A stretch of 64,000 bases of DNA, taken from positions 2,666,001-2,730,000 of the forward strand of contig NZ_CP114909.1 in the NCBI RefSeq assembly GCF_027497355.1, in the 5' to 3' direction. Of this stretch, positions 9,573-18,713 are shown piece by piece. The position numbers and the translations under genes are program-made. Position 1 is the stretch's first letter. Each line of letters begins with the position of its first letter. The notes under the pieces were generated by a model. That model saw nothing but the letters and a program-made list of their open reading frames with translations, was not told where the DNA came from and searched no databases. This DNA is from Micromonospora sp. WMMA1947. GTDB lineage: Bacteria; Actinomycetota; Actinomycetes; Mycobacteriales; Micromonosporaceae.

Positions 9573-10226
9573 ATGCGACTCGTTCTGGTTGGCCCGCCGG
9601 GCGCGGGCAAGGGCACACAGGCGGAGTTCATCGCCGCGCACCTCTCGGTGCCGAAGATCTCGACCGGTGACATCTTCCGGGCGAACGTCTCCCAGGGCAC
9701 GCCCCTGGGAGTCGAGGCCAAGCGGTACATGGACGCCGGCAAGCTGGTCCCGGACGAGGTCACCATCAACATGGTGCGCGACCGGCTCGCCGAGCCGGAC
9801 GCGAGCGAGGGCTTCCTGCTCGACGGCTTCCCGCGGACCACTCCGCAGGCCGCCGCGCTGGACAAGCTCCTCGCCGACCTCGGCACCGCGCTGGACCTGG
9901 TCCTGGAGCTGGTCGTCGACGACGACGAGGTGATCCGGCGGCTGTCCGGCCGGCGCACCTGCCGGGGCTGCGGCAAGATCTGGCACGTCGAGTTCGACGC
10001 GACCAGCCGGGACGGCATCTGCGACCGCTGCGGCGCGGAGCTGTTCCAGCGGGACGACGACAAGCCGGAGACCATCGCCGCCCGGCTGCGGGAATACGCC
10101 GAGAAGACCGCGCCGCTGGTCGACTACTACGGCGCCCAGGGCAAGCTGGTGGGCATCGACGCGACCGGCCCGGTGGAGGACGTCACCGTCCGCGCCATCG
10201 ACGCGCTGCGCTCGTACGGCGGCTGA
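9573..10226 (+). CDS. adk: Adenylate kinase
   Basis: Catalyses ATP + AMP = 2 ADP in the cytoplasm. It has 217 residues: P-loop [13 protein letters not shown] (residues 7-19), the AMP-binding [10 protein letters not shown] near residue 80, and a zinc-type LID with two CxxC pairs (CRGC and CDRC, about residues 130-153). The long form with a Cys4 LID is common in Gram-positive bacteria. Its ATG directly follows the secY stop, so the two are co-transcribed. Confidence 0.97.
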   Translation: MRLVLVGPPGAGKGTQAEFIAAHLSVPKISTGDIFRANVSQGTPLGVEAKRYMDAGKLVPDEVTINMVRDRLAEPDASEGFLLDGFPRTTPQAAALDKLLADLGTALDLVLELVVDDDEVIRRLSGRRTCRGCGKIWHVEFDATSRDGICDRCGAELFQRDDDKPETIAARLREYAEKTAPLVDYYGAQGKLVGIDATGPVEDVTVRAIDALRSYGG

Positions 10227-10260
10227 GGTCCCACCGCCAACCGGCGGATAGAGTGCGAAC

Positions 10261-10287
10261 AGCGGGGTACGTGCGACGTGCCCCGCT
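10261..10287 (+). other. Hairpin in the adk-map gap
   Basis: AGCGGGG/CCCCGCT perfect 7-bp stem, with an inner ACGT-GCG-ACGT stem, in the 96-base gap before map. A TAGAGT (10249-10254), usable as a -10, sits just upstream. Either an attenuator in the adk-map transcript or part of a leader of a map promoter. Confidence 0.4.
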
Positions 10288-10322
10288 GCTCCGCGTACGC
10301 GCGACGAAAGGTAAACACCACC

Positions 10323-11177
10323 ATGCGCCGTCCCCAGCTGGACATCCAGCTGAAGACCCCCGAGCAGATCGAGTTGATGCGGGCCGCCGGTCTGGTCGTC
10401 GCCCGTGCCCTGCGCCGGATGCGCGAGGCGGTGGCGCCCGGGGTGTCGACGGCCGACCTGGACGCGATCGCCGAGTCGACCATCCGCGAGGCCGGCGCCG
10501 TGCCGTCGTTCAAGGGCTACCACGGCTTCCCGGCGTCGATCTGCTCCTCGGTCAACCAGCAGGTGGTGCATGCCATCCCGTCGCCTGAGCAGGTGCTGCG
10601 CGAGGGCGACCTGATCTCGATCGACTGCGGCGCGGTGCTGGACGGCTGGCACGGCGACGCGGCGGTCACGGTGCCGGTCGGCGAGGTCGACCCGGCGCTG
10701 CTGAGGATGACAGCGGTGGCCGAGGACGCCATGTGGGCCGGGATCGCCGCCGCGGCGCGCGGGGCGGCCTCCGGCAGGGGCCGGCTGACCGACATCTCCC
10801 ACGCGGTCGAGACCGCGGTCCGTAAGGGCGGCCGGTACGGCATCGTCGACGGCTACGGCGGCCACGGCATCGGCACCGAGATGCACCAGGACCCGCACGT
10901 GCTCAATCACGGGCGTCCCGGCAAGGGGCCGCGCCTGGTGCCGGGTCTGGCGCTCGCCATCGAGCCGATGATCACGATGGGCTCGCCGCGTACGGTCGAG
11001 CTGGCCGACGGCTGGACCGTGGTGACCCGGGACGGGTCGATGGCGGTGCACGTGGAGCACTCGATGGCGCTGCTCGACGACGGCGTGTGGGTGCTGACCG
11101 CGGAGGACGGCGGACGGGCCCGCCTGGGCGATCTGGTGACCGCGCGGCAGACGCCGGTCGACTCCCCGGCCGCCTGA
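10323..11177 (+). CDS. map: Methionine aminopeptidase, type I
   Basis: Removes the initiator methionine from nascent proteins. ATG at 10323 follows GAAAGG and gives MRRPQLDIQLKTPEQIELMR, the family start; 284 residues. Metal ligands are seen in SIDCGAVLDGWHGDAAVT (two Asp), GYGGHGIGTEMH (His), LAIEPMIT (Glu) and HVEHSMALL (Glu). The secY-adk-map order is typical for Gram-positive bacteria. Confidence 0.96.
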   Translation: MRRPQLDIQLKTPEQIELMRAAGLVVARALRRMREAVAPGVSTADLDAIAESTIREAGAVPSFKGYHGFPASICSSVNQQVVHAIPSPEQVLREGDLISIDCGAVLDGWHGDAAVTVPVGEVDPALLRMTAVAEDAMWAGIAAAARGAASGRGRLTDISHAVETAVRKGGRYGIVDGYGGHGIGTEMHQDPHVLNHGRPGKGPRLVPGLALAIEPMITMGSPRTVELADGWTVVTRDGSMAVHVEHSMALLDDGVWVLTAEDGGRARLGDLVTARQTPVDSPAA

Positions 11178-11249
11178 TCGCCGGTCCCGGCCGCCGGATG
11201 AGCGCCGCACACCGTGCCGTCTTGGCGATCGGGTGCCATGCTGGTTCCC

Positions 11250-11792
11250 ATGGATGAGCGCAACCGGATGCGGGCGGCCGACGCGGACCGGGAGGCCACC
11301 GCGGAGCGACTTCGGACGGCGCTGGCCGAGGGACGGCTCGACCTGGGCGAGTACGACGATCGGCTCCGCCAGGCGTACGGGGCCAAGACCTACGGCGAGC
11401 TGGACGAACTGCTGACCGACCTGCCCGGCACCGCGCCGGCCGAGCGTTCCCTGCCGGCTCCGCGCGCGACCGGGGAGAGCGGCGTGGCCGCCCGGGAGCG
11501 GTCGGGCTTGAGCGCGCGTAACGCCTGGCTGCTGGGGGTCTGGGGGCCCTGGCTGAAGGTGGCCCTGATCCTCACCGCCGTCTGGTTCGTCTCCCAGCTC
11601 GGTGAGGGCGAGTTCGAGCTCGACGACTACTGGCCGATCTGGGTGCTCGGGCCGTGGGGCGCCGTGGTGCTCTACCAGACCATGCAGGGGCTGGCCCACG
11701 GTGCGCCGGAGAAGGACGCCGAGCGGCGGCGGCGCAAGCAGGTCGAGCGGGAGACCCGCCGGCAGGCGAAGCGGGAGCTGCCGGAGACGTGA
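11250..11792 (+). CDS. DUF1707 two-helix membrane protein
   Basis: Function unknown. 180 residues. The N-terminal part [22 protein letters not shown] followed by [19 protein letters not shown] and [10 protein letters not shown] is a DUF1707 (SHOCT-like) domain, residues 7-62. Two hydrophobic segments follow (about residues 92-112 and 125-147), then a highly charged Arg/Glu tail. ATG at 11250 was chosen because the domain begins just after it. It stands alone between map and the infA promoter. Confidence 0.75.
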   Translation: MDERNRMRAADADREATAERLRTALAEGRLDLGEYDDRLRQAYGAKTYGELDELLTDLPGTAPAERSLPAPRATGESGVAARERSGLSARNAWLLGVWGPWLKVALILTAVWFVSQLGEGEFELDDYWPIWVLGPWGAVVLYQTMQGLAHGAPEKDAERRRRKQVERETRRQAKRELPET

Positions 11793-11838
11793 TCTGCGTC
11801 ATATCCGTGCCGTCCGGGTGACCGCCGGGCCGGTCGGT

Positions 11839-11868
11839 TTGGCGAGCGCGCGCGGGTCGGCGTACACT
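11839..11868 (+). promoter_or_regulatory. Promoter of the infA-alpha operon
   Basis: TTGGCG (-35, 11839-11844), 18-base spacer, TACACT (-10, 11863-11868), a good sigma-70-type match. It lies in the 232-base gap before infA, giving a leader of about 150 bases. It would drive infA-rpmJ and probably the alpha operon genes that follow. Confidence 0.65.
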
Positions 11869-12024
11869 TTCAGATCGGCGCACAGCGTCCACTCCGCCAT
11901 GCCCACCCAGCGCTTCGGTGGGAGTCGGAGCCGCGGCTGGCGCGGGTTTCCTGATCTTGGTCAGTTCTCCCGTGTAAGACGTTGTGGGCCGTCCGGAGCA
12001 ACCGACGTCAGGACAGCGGAGTAC

Positions 12025-12246
12025 ATGCCGAAAAAAGACGGAGCAATCGAGATCGAGGGTCGGGTCATCGAGCCCCTGCCGAACGCCATGTTCCGGGTGG
12101 AGCTCGCGAACGGCCACAAGGTGCTCGCTCACATCAGCGGCAAGATGCGGCAGCACTACATCCGCATCCTGCCGGAGGACCGGGTCGTCGTCGAACTCTC
12201 GCCGTACGACCTGACCCGCGGGCGCATCGTCTACCGCTACAAGTAA
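12025..12246 (+). CDS. infA: Translation initiation factor IF-1
   Basis: IF-1 blocks the A site during initiation. It has 73 residues, an S1/OB-fold protein beginning [20 protein letters not shown] and ending [11 protein letters not shown]; the [17 protein letters not shown] segment is the conserved RNA-binding face. ATG at 12025 gives the exact family length. rpmJ follows after 92 bases. Confidence 0.97.
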   Translation: MPKKDGAIEIEGRVIEPLPNAMFRVELANGHKVLAHISGKMRQHYIRILPEDRVVVELSPYDLTRGRIVYRYK

Positions 12247-12338
12247 TCCTGACGGCGGCCGGGACGTTCCCGTGTCCGTCTTCGACGTCCGGATCGCGCA
12301 CCGTCGCGGCTCCGGGCCAGATGGGAAGTAAGGCAACC

Positions 12339-12452
12339 GTGAAGGTCAAGCCGAGCGTCAAGAGGATCTGCAACAAGTGCCGGGTGATCCGCCGGCACGG
12401 CCGGGTCATGGTCATCTGCACCGACCCGCGCCACAAGCAGCGCCAGGGCTGA
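12339..12452 (+). CDS. rpmJ: 50S ribosomal protein L36, zinc-binding type
   Basis: L36 (bL36), 37 residues from a [23 protein letters not shown] and a C-terminal RHKQRQG. The four zinc ligands are intact (Cys11, Cys14, Cys27, His32), so this is the zinc-containing form. It lies in its usual place between infA and rpsM. Confidence 0.96.
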   Translation: MKVKPSVKRICNKCRVIRRHGRVMVICTDPRHKQRQG

Positions 12453-12660
12453 CGCCCCACACATCACCAACTCGTCCCAGCCGCGGTCGGTGCGCCTCGC
12501 GTACCCCCTCGTGGTTGACCCCCGGTCGGAGGCCGGGGCCCGCTCGGGCAGCGACCCGTCCCGGTCGCCGGCGTTCGTCGCCGGAAGGACAGGGCCGGTC
12601 GCGTAGCGGGGTGGGACGGGTCCACACCTCCGCCACACATCACGAGGAGTACGCCCGCAC

Positions 12661-13041
12661 ATGGCACGTCTAGTCGGCGTGGATCTCCCCCGCGAGAAGC
12701 GGATGGAGATCGCGCTCACCTACATCTTCGGGGTCGGTCGCACCCGCGCCCTGGAGACGCTCGCCGCGACCGGCATCTCGCCGGACAAGCGCGTTCGGGA
12801 CCTCACGGACGAGGAGCTCGTCGAGCTCCGGAACCACATCGAGGGCAACTACAAGGTTGAAGGCGACCTGCGCCGCGAGGTCGCCGCTGACATCCGCCGC
12901 AAGGTCGAGATCGGCTGCTACGCCGGTATCCGGCACCGTCGCGGTCTGCCCGTGCGTGGCCAGCGCACCAAGACCAACGCGCGGACCCGGAAGGGCCCGA
13001 AGCGGACCGTGGCCGGCAAGAAGAAGCCCGGCAAGAAGTAA
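12661..13041 (+). CDS. rpsM: 30S ribosomal protein S13
   Basis: S13 (uS13) in the 30S head contacts L5 and tRNA. It has 126 residues, starting [20 protein letters not shown]; the helix-two-turns-helix RNA-binding region and the basic C-terminus ([17 protein letters not shown]) are present. A CACGAGGAG ribosome site precedes the ATG. The 208-base gap upstream holds a short CCGGCG/CGCCGG hairpin at 12568-12584 and no clear promoter. Confidence 0.97.
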   Translation: MARLVGVDLPREKRMEIALTYIFGVGRTRALETLAATGISPDKRVRDLTDEELVELRNHIEGNYKVEGDLRREVAADIRRKVEIGCYAGIRHRRGLPVRGQRTKTNARTRKGPKRTVAGKKKPGKK

Positions 13042-13059
13042 CTAGGAGCGCACAGACTT

Positions 13060-13467
13060 ATGCCACCGAAGGCTCGTGCCGGAGCCGCCGTCAAGAAGGT
13101 CCGGCGCAAGGAACGCAAGAACGTCGCCCACGGGCAGGCGCACATCAAGAGCACCTTCAACAACACCATCGTGTCCATCACGGACCCGACCGGTGCGGTC
13201 ATCTCCTGGGCCTCCTCCGGCCAGGTCGGCTTCAAGGGCTCCCGCAAGTCGACTCCGTTCGCCGCGCAGCTTGCCGCCGAGGCCGCCGCGCGCCGCGCGA
13301 TGGAGCACGGCATGCGCAAGGTCGACGTGTTCGTCAAGGGCCCCGGCTCCGGCCGGGAGACCGCCATCCGTTCGCTGCAGGCCGTCGGCCTCGAGGTCGG
13401 GCAGATCTCCGACGTCACGCCGCAGCCGCACAACGGGTGCCGTCCGCCGAAGCGTCGCCGGGTCTGA
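13060..13467 (+). CDS. rpsK: 30S ribosomal protein S11
   Basis: S11 (uS11) forms part of the platform near the E site. It has 135 residues; [18 protein letters not shown] and the C-terminal [15 protein letters not shown] are family signatures. An ACTAGGAGCG ribosome site precedes the ATG; rpsD follows after 14 bases. Confidence 0.97.
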   Translation: MPPKARAGAAVKKVRRKERKNVAHGQAHIKSTFNNTIVSITDPTGAVISWASSGQVGFKGSRKSTPFAAQLAAEAAARRAMEHGMRKVDVFVKGPGSGRETAIRSLQAVGLEVGQISDVTPQPHNGCRPPKRRRV

Positions 13468-13481
13468 GAGGTTAGAGAGAG

Positions 13482-14108
13482 ATGGCTCGTTACACCGGTG
13501 CTGACTGCCGCCGTTGCCGGCGGGAGAAGATGAAGCTGTTCCTCAAGGGCAGCAAGTGCGATGGTCCGAAGTGCCCGTTCGAGTCCCGGCCGTTCCCGCC
13601 CGGGCAGCACGGCCGCGGCCGCACGAAGGAGACGGAGTACCTGCTCCAGCTCCGTGAGAAGCAGAAGGCCCGTCGTGTCTACGGCGTGCTGGAGAAGCAG
13701 TTCCGCGGCTACTACGAAGAGGCCGTGAGCAAGGAGGCCAAGACCGGCGAGGTCCTGCTGCAGATCCTCGAGTCGCGGCTGGACAACGTGGTCTACCGGG
13801 CCGGCTACGCCAAGTCCCGGGACATGGCCCGTCAGCTGGTCAAGCACGGCCACTTCACGGTGAACGGCAAGAAGGTCGACATCCCGTCGTACCGCGTCAA
13901 GGAGCACGACATCGTCGAGGTGCGTGCCAAGAGCAAGGAGCTCACCCCGTTCCTCGTGGCGCAGGGTGAGGCCGGCTCGCGGACCGTTCCGGCGTGGCTG
14001 GAGGCGATTCCGAGCCAGCTGAAGATCCTCGTGCACTCGCTCCCGGCCCGCCAGGTGATCGACACCCAGGTCCAGGAGCAGCTGATCGTCGAGCTCTACT
14101 CCAAGTAA
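13482..14108 (+). CDS. rpsD: 30S ribosomal protein S4
   Basis: S4 (uS4) starts 30S assembly by binding the 16S 5' domain. It has 208 residues. The N-terminal part has four cysteines (ADCRRCRREK and SKCDGPKCPF), as in zinc-binding S4; the S4 RNA-binding domain follows (LESRLDNVVYRAGYAKSRDM). Ends with IVELYSK-stop. A strong hairpin lies 10 bases after the stop. Confidence 0.97.
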   Translation: MARYTGADCRRCRREKMKLFLKGSKCDGPKCPFESRPFPPGQHGRGRTKETEYLLQLREKQKARRVYGVLEKQFRGYYEEAVSKEAKTGEVLLQILESRLDNVVYRAGYAKSRDMARQLVKHGHFTVNGKKVDIPSYRVKEHDIVEVRAKSKELTPFLVAQGEAGSRTVPAWLEAIPSQLKILVHSLPARQVIDTQVQEQLIVELYSK

Positions 14109-14118
14109 GGGCTCGTTG

Positions 14119-14148
14119 CGGTGGCCCGTCCTCCGGGGCGGGCCACCG
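14119..14148 (+). other. Hairpin between rpsD and rpoA
   Basis: Perfect 10-bp stem CGGTGGCCCG/CGGGCCACCG with a 10-base loop, in the 95-base gap before rpoA. Probably a partial terminator or processing signal that lets ribosomal genes be expressed above rpoA. No promoter for rpoA is clear. Confidence 0.5.
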
Positions 14149-14203
14149 GAACAGTTGTGTCGTGGGCGTCAAATAGCGGGCGCCCCGGAAGAGAAGAGAA
14201 AAG

Positions 14204-15226
14204 ATGCTCATCAGCCAGCGACCGTCTCTCTCCGAAGAGTCGATCAACGAGACCCGCTCCCGGTTCACCATCGAGCCGCTGGAGCCCGGCTTCGGCTACA
14301 CGCTGGGCAACTCCCTGCGGCGTACGCTGCTGTCCTCCATTCCCGGTGCGGCGGTCACCTCGATCAAGATCGACGGTGTCCTGCACGAGTTCACCACGAT
14401 CCCCGGGGTCAAGGAGGACGTGGTCGAGCTCGTCATGAACATCAAGGAGCTGTGCGTCAGCTCCGAGCACGACGAGCCGGTCAGCATGTACCTGCGCAAG
14501 CAGGGCCCGGGCGACGTGACCGCCGGTGACATCCAGCCCCCGGCCGGTGTCTCGGTGCACAACCCGGACCTGAAGCTCGCCACCCTCAACGGCAAGGGCC
14601 GGCTCGACATGGAGCTGACCGTCGAGCGGGGTCGCGGCTACGTCACGGCGGCGCAGAACAAGCAGGCGGGCGCCGAGATCGGCCGGATCCCGGTCGACTC
14701 GATCTACTCGCCGGTGCTCAAGGTGACGTACCGGGTCGAGGCGACCCGTGTCGAGCAGCGGACCGACTTCGACCGGCTGATCATCGACGTCGAGACCAAG
14801 CCGTCGATGGGCCCGCGTACGGCGCTGGCCTCGGCCGGCTCGACGCTGGTGGAGCTGTTCGGGCTCGCCCGTGAGCTGGACGAGACCGCTGAGGGCATCG
14901 ACATCGGCCCGTCGCCGCAGGACGCCCAGCTGGCGGCGGACCTGGCCCTGCCGATCGAGGAGCTGGACCTGACCGTCCGCTCCTACAACTGCCTCAAGCG
15001 CGAGGGCATCAACTCCGTTGGTGAGCTCATCGGGCGTACCGAGGCCGACCTTCTCGACATCCGCAACTTCGGCCAGAAGTCGATCGACGAGGTCAAGATG
15101 AAGCTCGCCGGGATGGGCCTGGGGCTGAAGGACTCGGCTCCGAACTTCGACCCGGCGCACGTCGTGGACGCCTTCGGTGAGGCGGACTACGACACCGATG
15201 ACTACCGCGAGACCGAGCAGCTCTAG
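14204..15226 (+). CDS. rpoA: DNA-directed RNA polymerase subunit alpha
   Basis: Alpha subunit, 340 residues, scaffold for RNA polymerase assembly. The N-terminal dimerisation domain ([19 protein letters not shown]) and the C-terminal domain ([20 protein letters not shown] and [18 protein letters not shown]) that contacts promoter UP elements and activators are both complete. ATG at 14204 follows AGAAGAGAAAAG. Usual place between rpsD and rplQ. Confidence 0.98.
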   Translation: MLISQRPSLSEESINETRSRFTIEPLEPGFGYTLGNSLRRTLLSSIPGAAVTSIKIDGVLHEFTTIPGVKEDVVELVMNIKELCVSSEHDEPVSMYLRKQGPGDVTAGDIQPPAGVSVHNPDLKLATLNGKGRLDMELTVERGRGYVTAAQNKQAGAEIGRIPVDSIYSPVLKVTYRVEATRVEQRTDFDRLIIDVETKPSMGPRTALASAGSTLVELFGLARELDETAEGIDIGPSPQDAQLAADLALPIEELDLTVRSYNCLKREGINSVGELIGRTEADLLDIRNFGQKSIDEVKMKLAGMGLGLKDSAPNFDPAHVVDAFGEADYDTDDYRETEQL

Positions 15227-15260
15227 TCCGCGCTGCCGCCACACCTGAGGAGCACCAAGC

Positions 15261-15821
15261 ATGCCCACGCCCACCAAGGGCCCCCGCCTCGGCGGCAGCC
15301 CCGCGCACGAGCGGCTGATGCTGGCCAACCTGGCCACCGCGCTGTTCCAGCACGGCAAGATCCAGACCACCGAGACGAAGGCCCGGCGGCTGCGTCCGCT
15401 GGCCGAGCAGCTCATCACCAAGGCCAAGCGCGGCGACCTCGCCGCGCGTCGCCGGGTGCTGGGCGTCGTCAAGGACAAGGACGTGGTCTACGCCCTGTTC
15501 GACCAGATCGCGCCCCGGTACGCCAACCGCAACGGTGGCTACACCCGGATCGTGAAGACCGGCCCGCGCAAGGGTGACGCCGCTCCGATGGCGATCATCG
15601 AGCTGGTGGAGGAGCTTCAGGTCGCCGAGCCGAAGGCGAACAAGAAGACCGCCGCCCGCAAGGCCGCGCAGCAGGACAAGGTCGAGGCCCTGGCCCCGGC
15701 CGAGGAGAAGCCGCGCTCCAGCGAGGGCGACCAGGACGCCGAGGCCCCGGTCTCCGCGTCGGGTGACACCGCCGCCGCCCGTGAGGACAGCGACGAGGCC
15801 ACCGAGAACGACAAGGCCTGA
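15261..15821 (+). CDS. rplQ: 50S ribosomal protein L17 with acidic tail
   Basis: L17 (bL17). The first 120 residues are canonical ([20 protein letters not shown] and [18 protein letters not shown]). At 186 residues it exceeds the usual 116-130 because of a 60-residue Lys/Ala stretch and then a Glu/Asp/Ala-rich tail, a pattern seen in actinobacterial L17. Followed by a strong terminator. Confidence 0.96.
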   Translation: MPTPTKGPRLGGSPAHERLMLANLATALFQHGKIQTTETKARRLRPLAEQLITKAKRGDLAARRRVLGVVKDKDVVYALFDQIAPRYANRNGGYTRIVKTGPRKGDAAPMAIIELVEELQVAEPKANKKTAARKAAQQDKVEALAPAEEKPRSSEGDQDAEAPVSASGDTAAAREDSDEATENDKA

Positions 15822-15834
15822 GATCAGGCTCGAC

Positions 15835-15868
15835 CGGGCCCGGCATCCCTTCGGGGGTGCCGGGCCCG
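15835..15868 (+). terminator. Terminator after rplQ
   Basis: 15-bp stem (15835-15849 with 15854-15868, one G-T pair) closed by the stable TTCG tetraloop, 13 bases after the rplQ stop. It ends the alpha operon; truA begins only 24 bases later, so some read-through into truA is likely. Confidence 0.8.
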
Positions 15869-15891
15869 TCGCCGTCGACAGGAGGTACGAG

Positions 15892-16725
15892 GTGGACGAG
15901 CGGACCCGGCTGCGGCTGGACGTCTCGTACGACGGCACCGACTTCTCCGGGTGGGCCCCCCAGCCGACCCGGCGCACCGTGGCGGGTGTGCTCATGCAGA
16001 CGCTGGATCTGGTGCTCGGCGCGGGCACGGCGACCGGCCTGACAGTGGCCGGCCGTACCGACGCCGGTGTGCACGCCACCGGGCAGGTCTGCCACCTCGA
16101 CCTCCCGGCTCCGGTGTGGCGGGAGCACGAGGGGCGGTTGCTGCGGCGGCTGGCCCGGCTGCTGCCGCCGGACGTGCGGGTACGCGCGATGACCGAGGTG
16201 CCGGCCGACTTCGACGCCCGGTTCTCGGCCACGTTCCGGCGCTACGAGTACCGGGTCACCGACGCACCGTGGGGCGCCGAGCCGCTGCGCCGCGGGGACA
16301 CCCTGGCCTGGCCGAAGCCGCTGGACCTGGCGGCACTCAACGCCTCCGCCGCCGGGCTGGTGGGCGAGCACGACTTCGCCGCGTACTGCCGGCGCAAGGA
16401 GAACGCGACCACGCTGCGCGAGGTGACCCGGCTGGACTGGCGGCGCGACCCGGACGGAATCCTGGTCGCCACCGTGCAGGCCGACGCGTTCTGCCAGAAC
16501 ATGGTGCGCAGCCTGGTCGGGGCGATGCTGGTGGCGGGCGACGGGCGGCGGCCGGTCCAGTGGCCGGCCGGCCTGCTGAGCCGGCGTGAGCGCTCCAGCG
16601 AGGTCACAGTGGCACCCGCGCACGGCCTGGCCCTGGTCGAGGTGGGCTACCCGGCCGATCCGGCCGAGTACGCCCGCCGCGCCGATCTGACCCGCCGGTT
16701 GCGGGTGCCGGTGGCCGAGGGCTGA
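15892..16725 (+). CDS. truA: tRNA pseudouridine(38-40) synthase
   Basis: Converts uridines 38-40 of the tRNA anticodon arm to pseudouridine. GTG at 15892 follows AGGAGG and gives MDERTRLRLDVSYDGTDFSG; 277 residues. The catalytic aspartate lies in GRTDAGVHATGQV (about residue 50), and FCQNMVRSLVGAML is the conserved C-terminal motif. truA behind rplQ is a common actinobacterial order. Confidence 0.95.
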   Translation: MDERTRLRLDVSYDGTDFSGWAPQPTRRTVAGVLMQTLDLVLGAGTATGLTVAGRTDAGVHATGQVCHLDLPAPVWREHEGRLLRRLARLLPPDVRVRAMTEVPADFDARFSATFRRYEYRVTDAPWGAEPLRRGDTLAWPKPLDLAALNASAAGLVGEHDFAAYCRRKENATTLREVTRLDWRRDPDGILVATVQADAFCQNMVRSLVGAMLVAGDGRRPVQWPAGLLSRRERSSEVTVAPAHGLALVEVGYPADPAEYARRADLTRRLRVPVAEG

Positions 16726-16732
16726 GCCGGGC

Positions 16733-17941
16733 TCAGTCGGTGCCCCGCTGACCGGCGCTGTCCCCGGCCGAGTCCGCGTCGGGCTGACCGGCCGTTCCGG
16801 CGGCCGCGCGACGGTCCAGCACGCTCCGGTTGAGGTGCAGCTCGACCAGGTCGTACATGATCTCGCGGGCGGTCGCGTCGTCGCTCCCAATGCGTTCCCC
16901 GTCGGCGCGGGTGACCAGGCAGAAGGCGACGTAGTGTCCGCGTACCTGCCAGGCGACCCGGGCTGCGGCCCGCTCCACCGCCTCGGTGTCGTCGCCCGCC
17001 GCCATGCCGCGGAACCGTCCCTGGCGCTGGTCGAGCAGCGGCCGGATGCGGTCGCGTACCCGCTGGGCGGTGGCCACGTCGGTGAGGTTGAACAGACCGG
17101 CGGTGACCAGGTGGTCGCCGTCGGGGGAGCGCAGCGTGCCCCGCACGACCTGGTTGCAGCCGAGCCGGACCAGCAGGTCGGCGATCTCGCCGGTGGCCGC
17201 GACCTGGCACTTCGTGCTGGCCTGGGTCTTCAGCACCCGGTAGGCGGGCTTCCCGTCGGTGAGCACCAGGTCCTTGGTGGGGAAGACCTCCTTGGCGGTG
17301 AGCGCCGCCTGGTCGGTGTCCCGGGAGTCCAGGTCGGTGGCGCCGGACGGGGTGCTCGACTCGCTCGGCTGCGGGGTCGGCTGGCCGGCCGGCGGCGTGG
17401 CGGTGCGTTCGTCGAGCAGGGCCGCGACGGCGAGCCCGGTGAGCGAGAGCAGCAGAAGTACGGCGGCGCCGCCGACGAGCGTCTGCCAGAACCGGCCGCC
17501 GCCGCGGCGTTCGGCGCGCCGGGTCCGGGGCAGCTCGGAGACGTCGGCGGCGCGGGCCGTCGGGCTGGCCGGGATCGGGACCGTCGGCCGGTTCGTCGCC
17601 GCCGGTACCGGTGCCGGCATGGGCGGCGCGGGCTGCGGCACCGGTGAGGGCTCGCGTGGTGGCGCGGGCCGCCCGGGCGTCGGCGCCGGGGCAGGTGGTG
17701 CCGGAACGGGGGCGCGGGCGTCGTCCGCCGTGGCCTGCCCGTCGGGGTCGGCCTGCTCGGGTGCGCCGGCCGGGGGCAGCGCCGCTTGCGGGCGCGGCGG
17801 CGGGGGCAGCGACGGCGTGGGGAAGCGGGAGCGTGACGGGCCCGCGGGCGGGGGCGTCGTGGCTGCGGGCCCGTTCGGGGCCGACCCGGGCTTCGGGTAC
17901 TCCAGGAAGGCGTCCTCATCGGACTCGTACCGGTACACCAT
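16733..17941 (-). CDS. Proline-rich single-pass membrane protein, unknown function
   Basis: Not recognised. 402 residues: a Pro/Ala-rich cytoplasmic N-terminus (residues 1-150), one transmembrane helix (about 151-176, FWQTLVGGAAVLLLLSLTGL) and an extracytoplasmic region of about 225 residues with two cysteines that could pair (TKCQVAATG and LGCNQVV). On the - strand, TACTCT (17949-17954) sits 7 bases before the ATG, so the message may be leaderless. Converges on truA and diverges from the methyltransferase gene. Confidence 0.75.
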   Translation of the reverse strand: MVYRYESDEDAFLEYPKPGSAPNGPAATTPPPAGPSRSRFPTPSLPPPPRPQAALPPAGAPEQADPDGQATADDARAPVPAPPAPAPTPGRPAPPREPSPVPQPAPPMPAPVPAATNRPTVPIPASPTARAADVSELPRTRRAERRGGGRFWQTLVGGAAVLLLLSLTGLAVAALLDERTATPPAGQPTPQPSESSTPSGATDLDSRDTDQAALTAKEVFPTKDLVLTDGKPAYRVLKTQASTKCQVAATGEIADLLVRLGCNQVVRGTLRSPDGDHLVTAGLFNLTDVATAQRVRDRIRPLLDQRQGRFRGMAAGDDTEAVERAAARVAWQVRGHYVAFCLVTRADGERIGSDDATAREIMYDLVELHLNRSVLDRRAAAGTAGQPDADSAGDSAGQRGTD

Positions 17942-18066
17942 GTGGCATAGAGTAGGACTGATTGTCCCTTTCAGGGGTAATATCGGGAAATTCTGGCGGA
18001 GTGGCGTCCGGCTCCGCCCGCGACACCGTCGCCGGAACCGCTCCGGCCCGGTGCGAGAATGCCTGC

Positions 18067-18672
18067 GTGACCGGCGACCACTACTTCACCGCTGAGCCCT
18101 CGACCCCGGCCCGCCCGCGCGAGGTCGAGTTCACAGTCGCCGGACGCGACTACACGCTCGCCTCGGCCGGCGGCGTCTTCTCCGCCGACCGGCTCGACCC
18201 GGGCACCGCCGTGCTGCTGCGCAAGGCCGACCTGCCGGCCGCCGACGTCACCGGCGCGCTGCTCGACATCGGCTGCGGCTTCGGCCCGATCACCTGCGTC
18301 CTGGCCACCGTCGCGCCGAAGGCCCGCGTCTGGGCCGTGGACGTCAACGAGCGCGCCCGCGCCCTCACCACCGCCAACGCGGCAAGGGTCGGCGCCGCCG
18401 ACCGGGTCCGCGCCGTCGCGCCCGACGACCTGCCGGACGACGTCACCTTCACCCAGATCTGGTCCAACCCGCCGATCCACATCGGCAAGGCGGAACTGCA
18501 CGGCCTGCTGCTGCGCTGGCTGCCCCGGCTCGCCCCGGACGGCGTGGCCTGGCTCGTCGTCGCCCGGCACCTCGGCGGCGACTCGCTGCACCGCTGGCTG
18601 GTCGAGCAGGGCTGGTCCGTCGAGCGGCACGCCAGCCAGAAGGGCTACCGGGTGCTGCGGGTCACCCGGTAA
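18067..18672 (+). CDS. RsmC-like class I SAM-dependent methyltransferase
   Basis: 201 residues from GTG at 18067. LLDIGCGFGPITCVLA is the SAM-binding motif I, VWAVDVNERA is motif II, and WSNPPIHIG is the N-PP-(F/I)-H motif of RsmC/RlmG-type enzymes, which methylate guanine in rRNA. Only the catalytic half of RsmC is present, as in most actinobacterial members, so the rRNA target is uncertain. The ABC-F gene follows after 41 bases. Confidence 0.85.
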   Translation: MTGDHYFTAEPSTPARPREVEFTVAGRDYTLASAGGVFSADRLDPGTAVLLRKADLPAADVTGALLDIGCGFGPITCVLATVAPKARVWAVDVNERARALTTANAARVGAADRVRAVAPDDLPDDVTFTQIWSNPPIHIGKAELHGLLLRWLPRLAPDGVAWLVVARHLGGDSLHRWLVEQGWSVERHASQKGYRVLRVTR

Positions 18673-18713
18673 TCCGGTGTCGTCCACCGACCCGGCTCGG
18701 GCAGGATGCCCGC

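Noticed and set aside
8097..11699. 1200-codon open frame on the - strand opposite secY-adk-map
   Set aside because: Opposite well-defined genes; translation is Arg/Gly/His-rich without motifs, the usual shadow in high-GC DNA.
12515..12543. Promoter before rpsM (TTGACC at 12515)
   Set aside because: No TAnnnT-type -10 at 16-19 bases downstream; read-through from the infA promoter explains expression.
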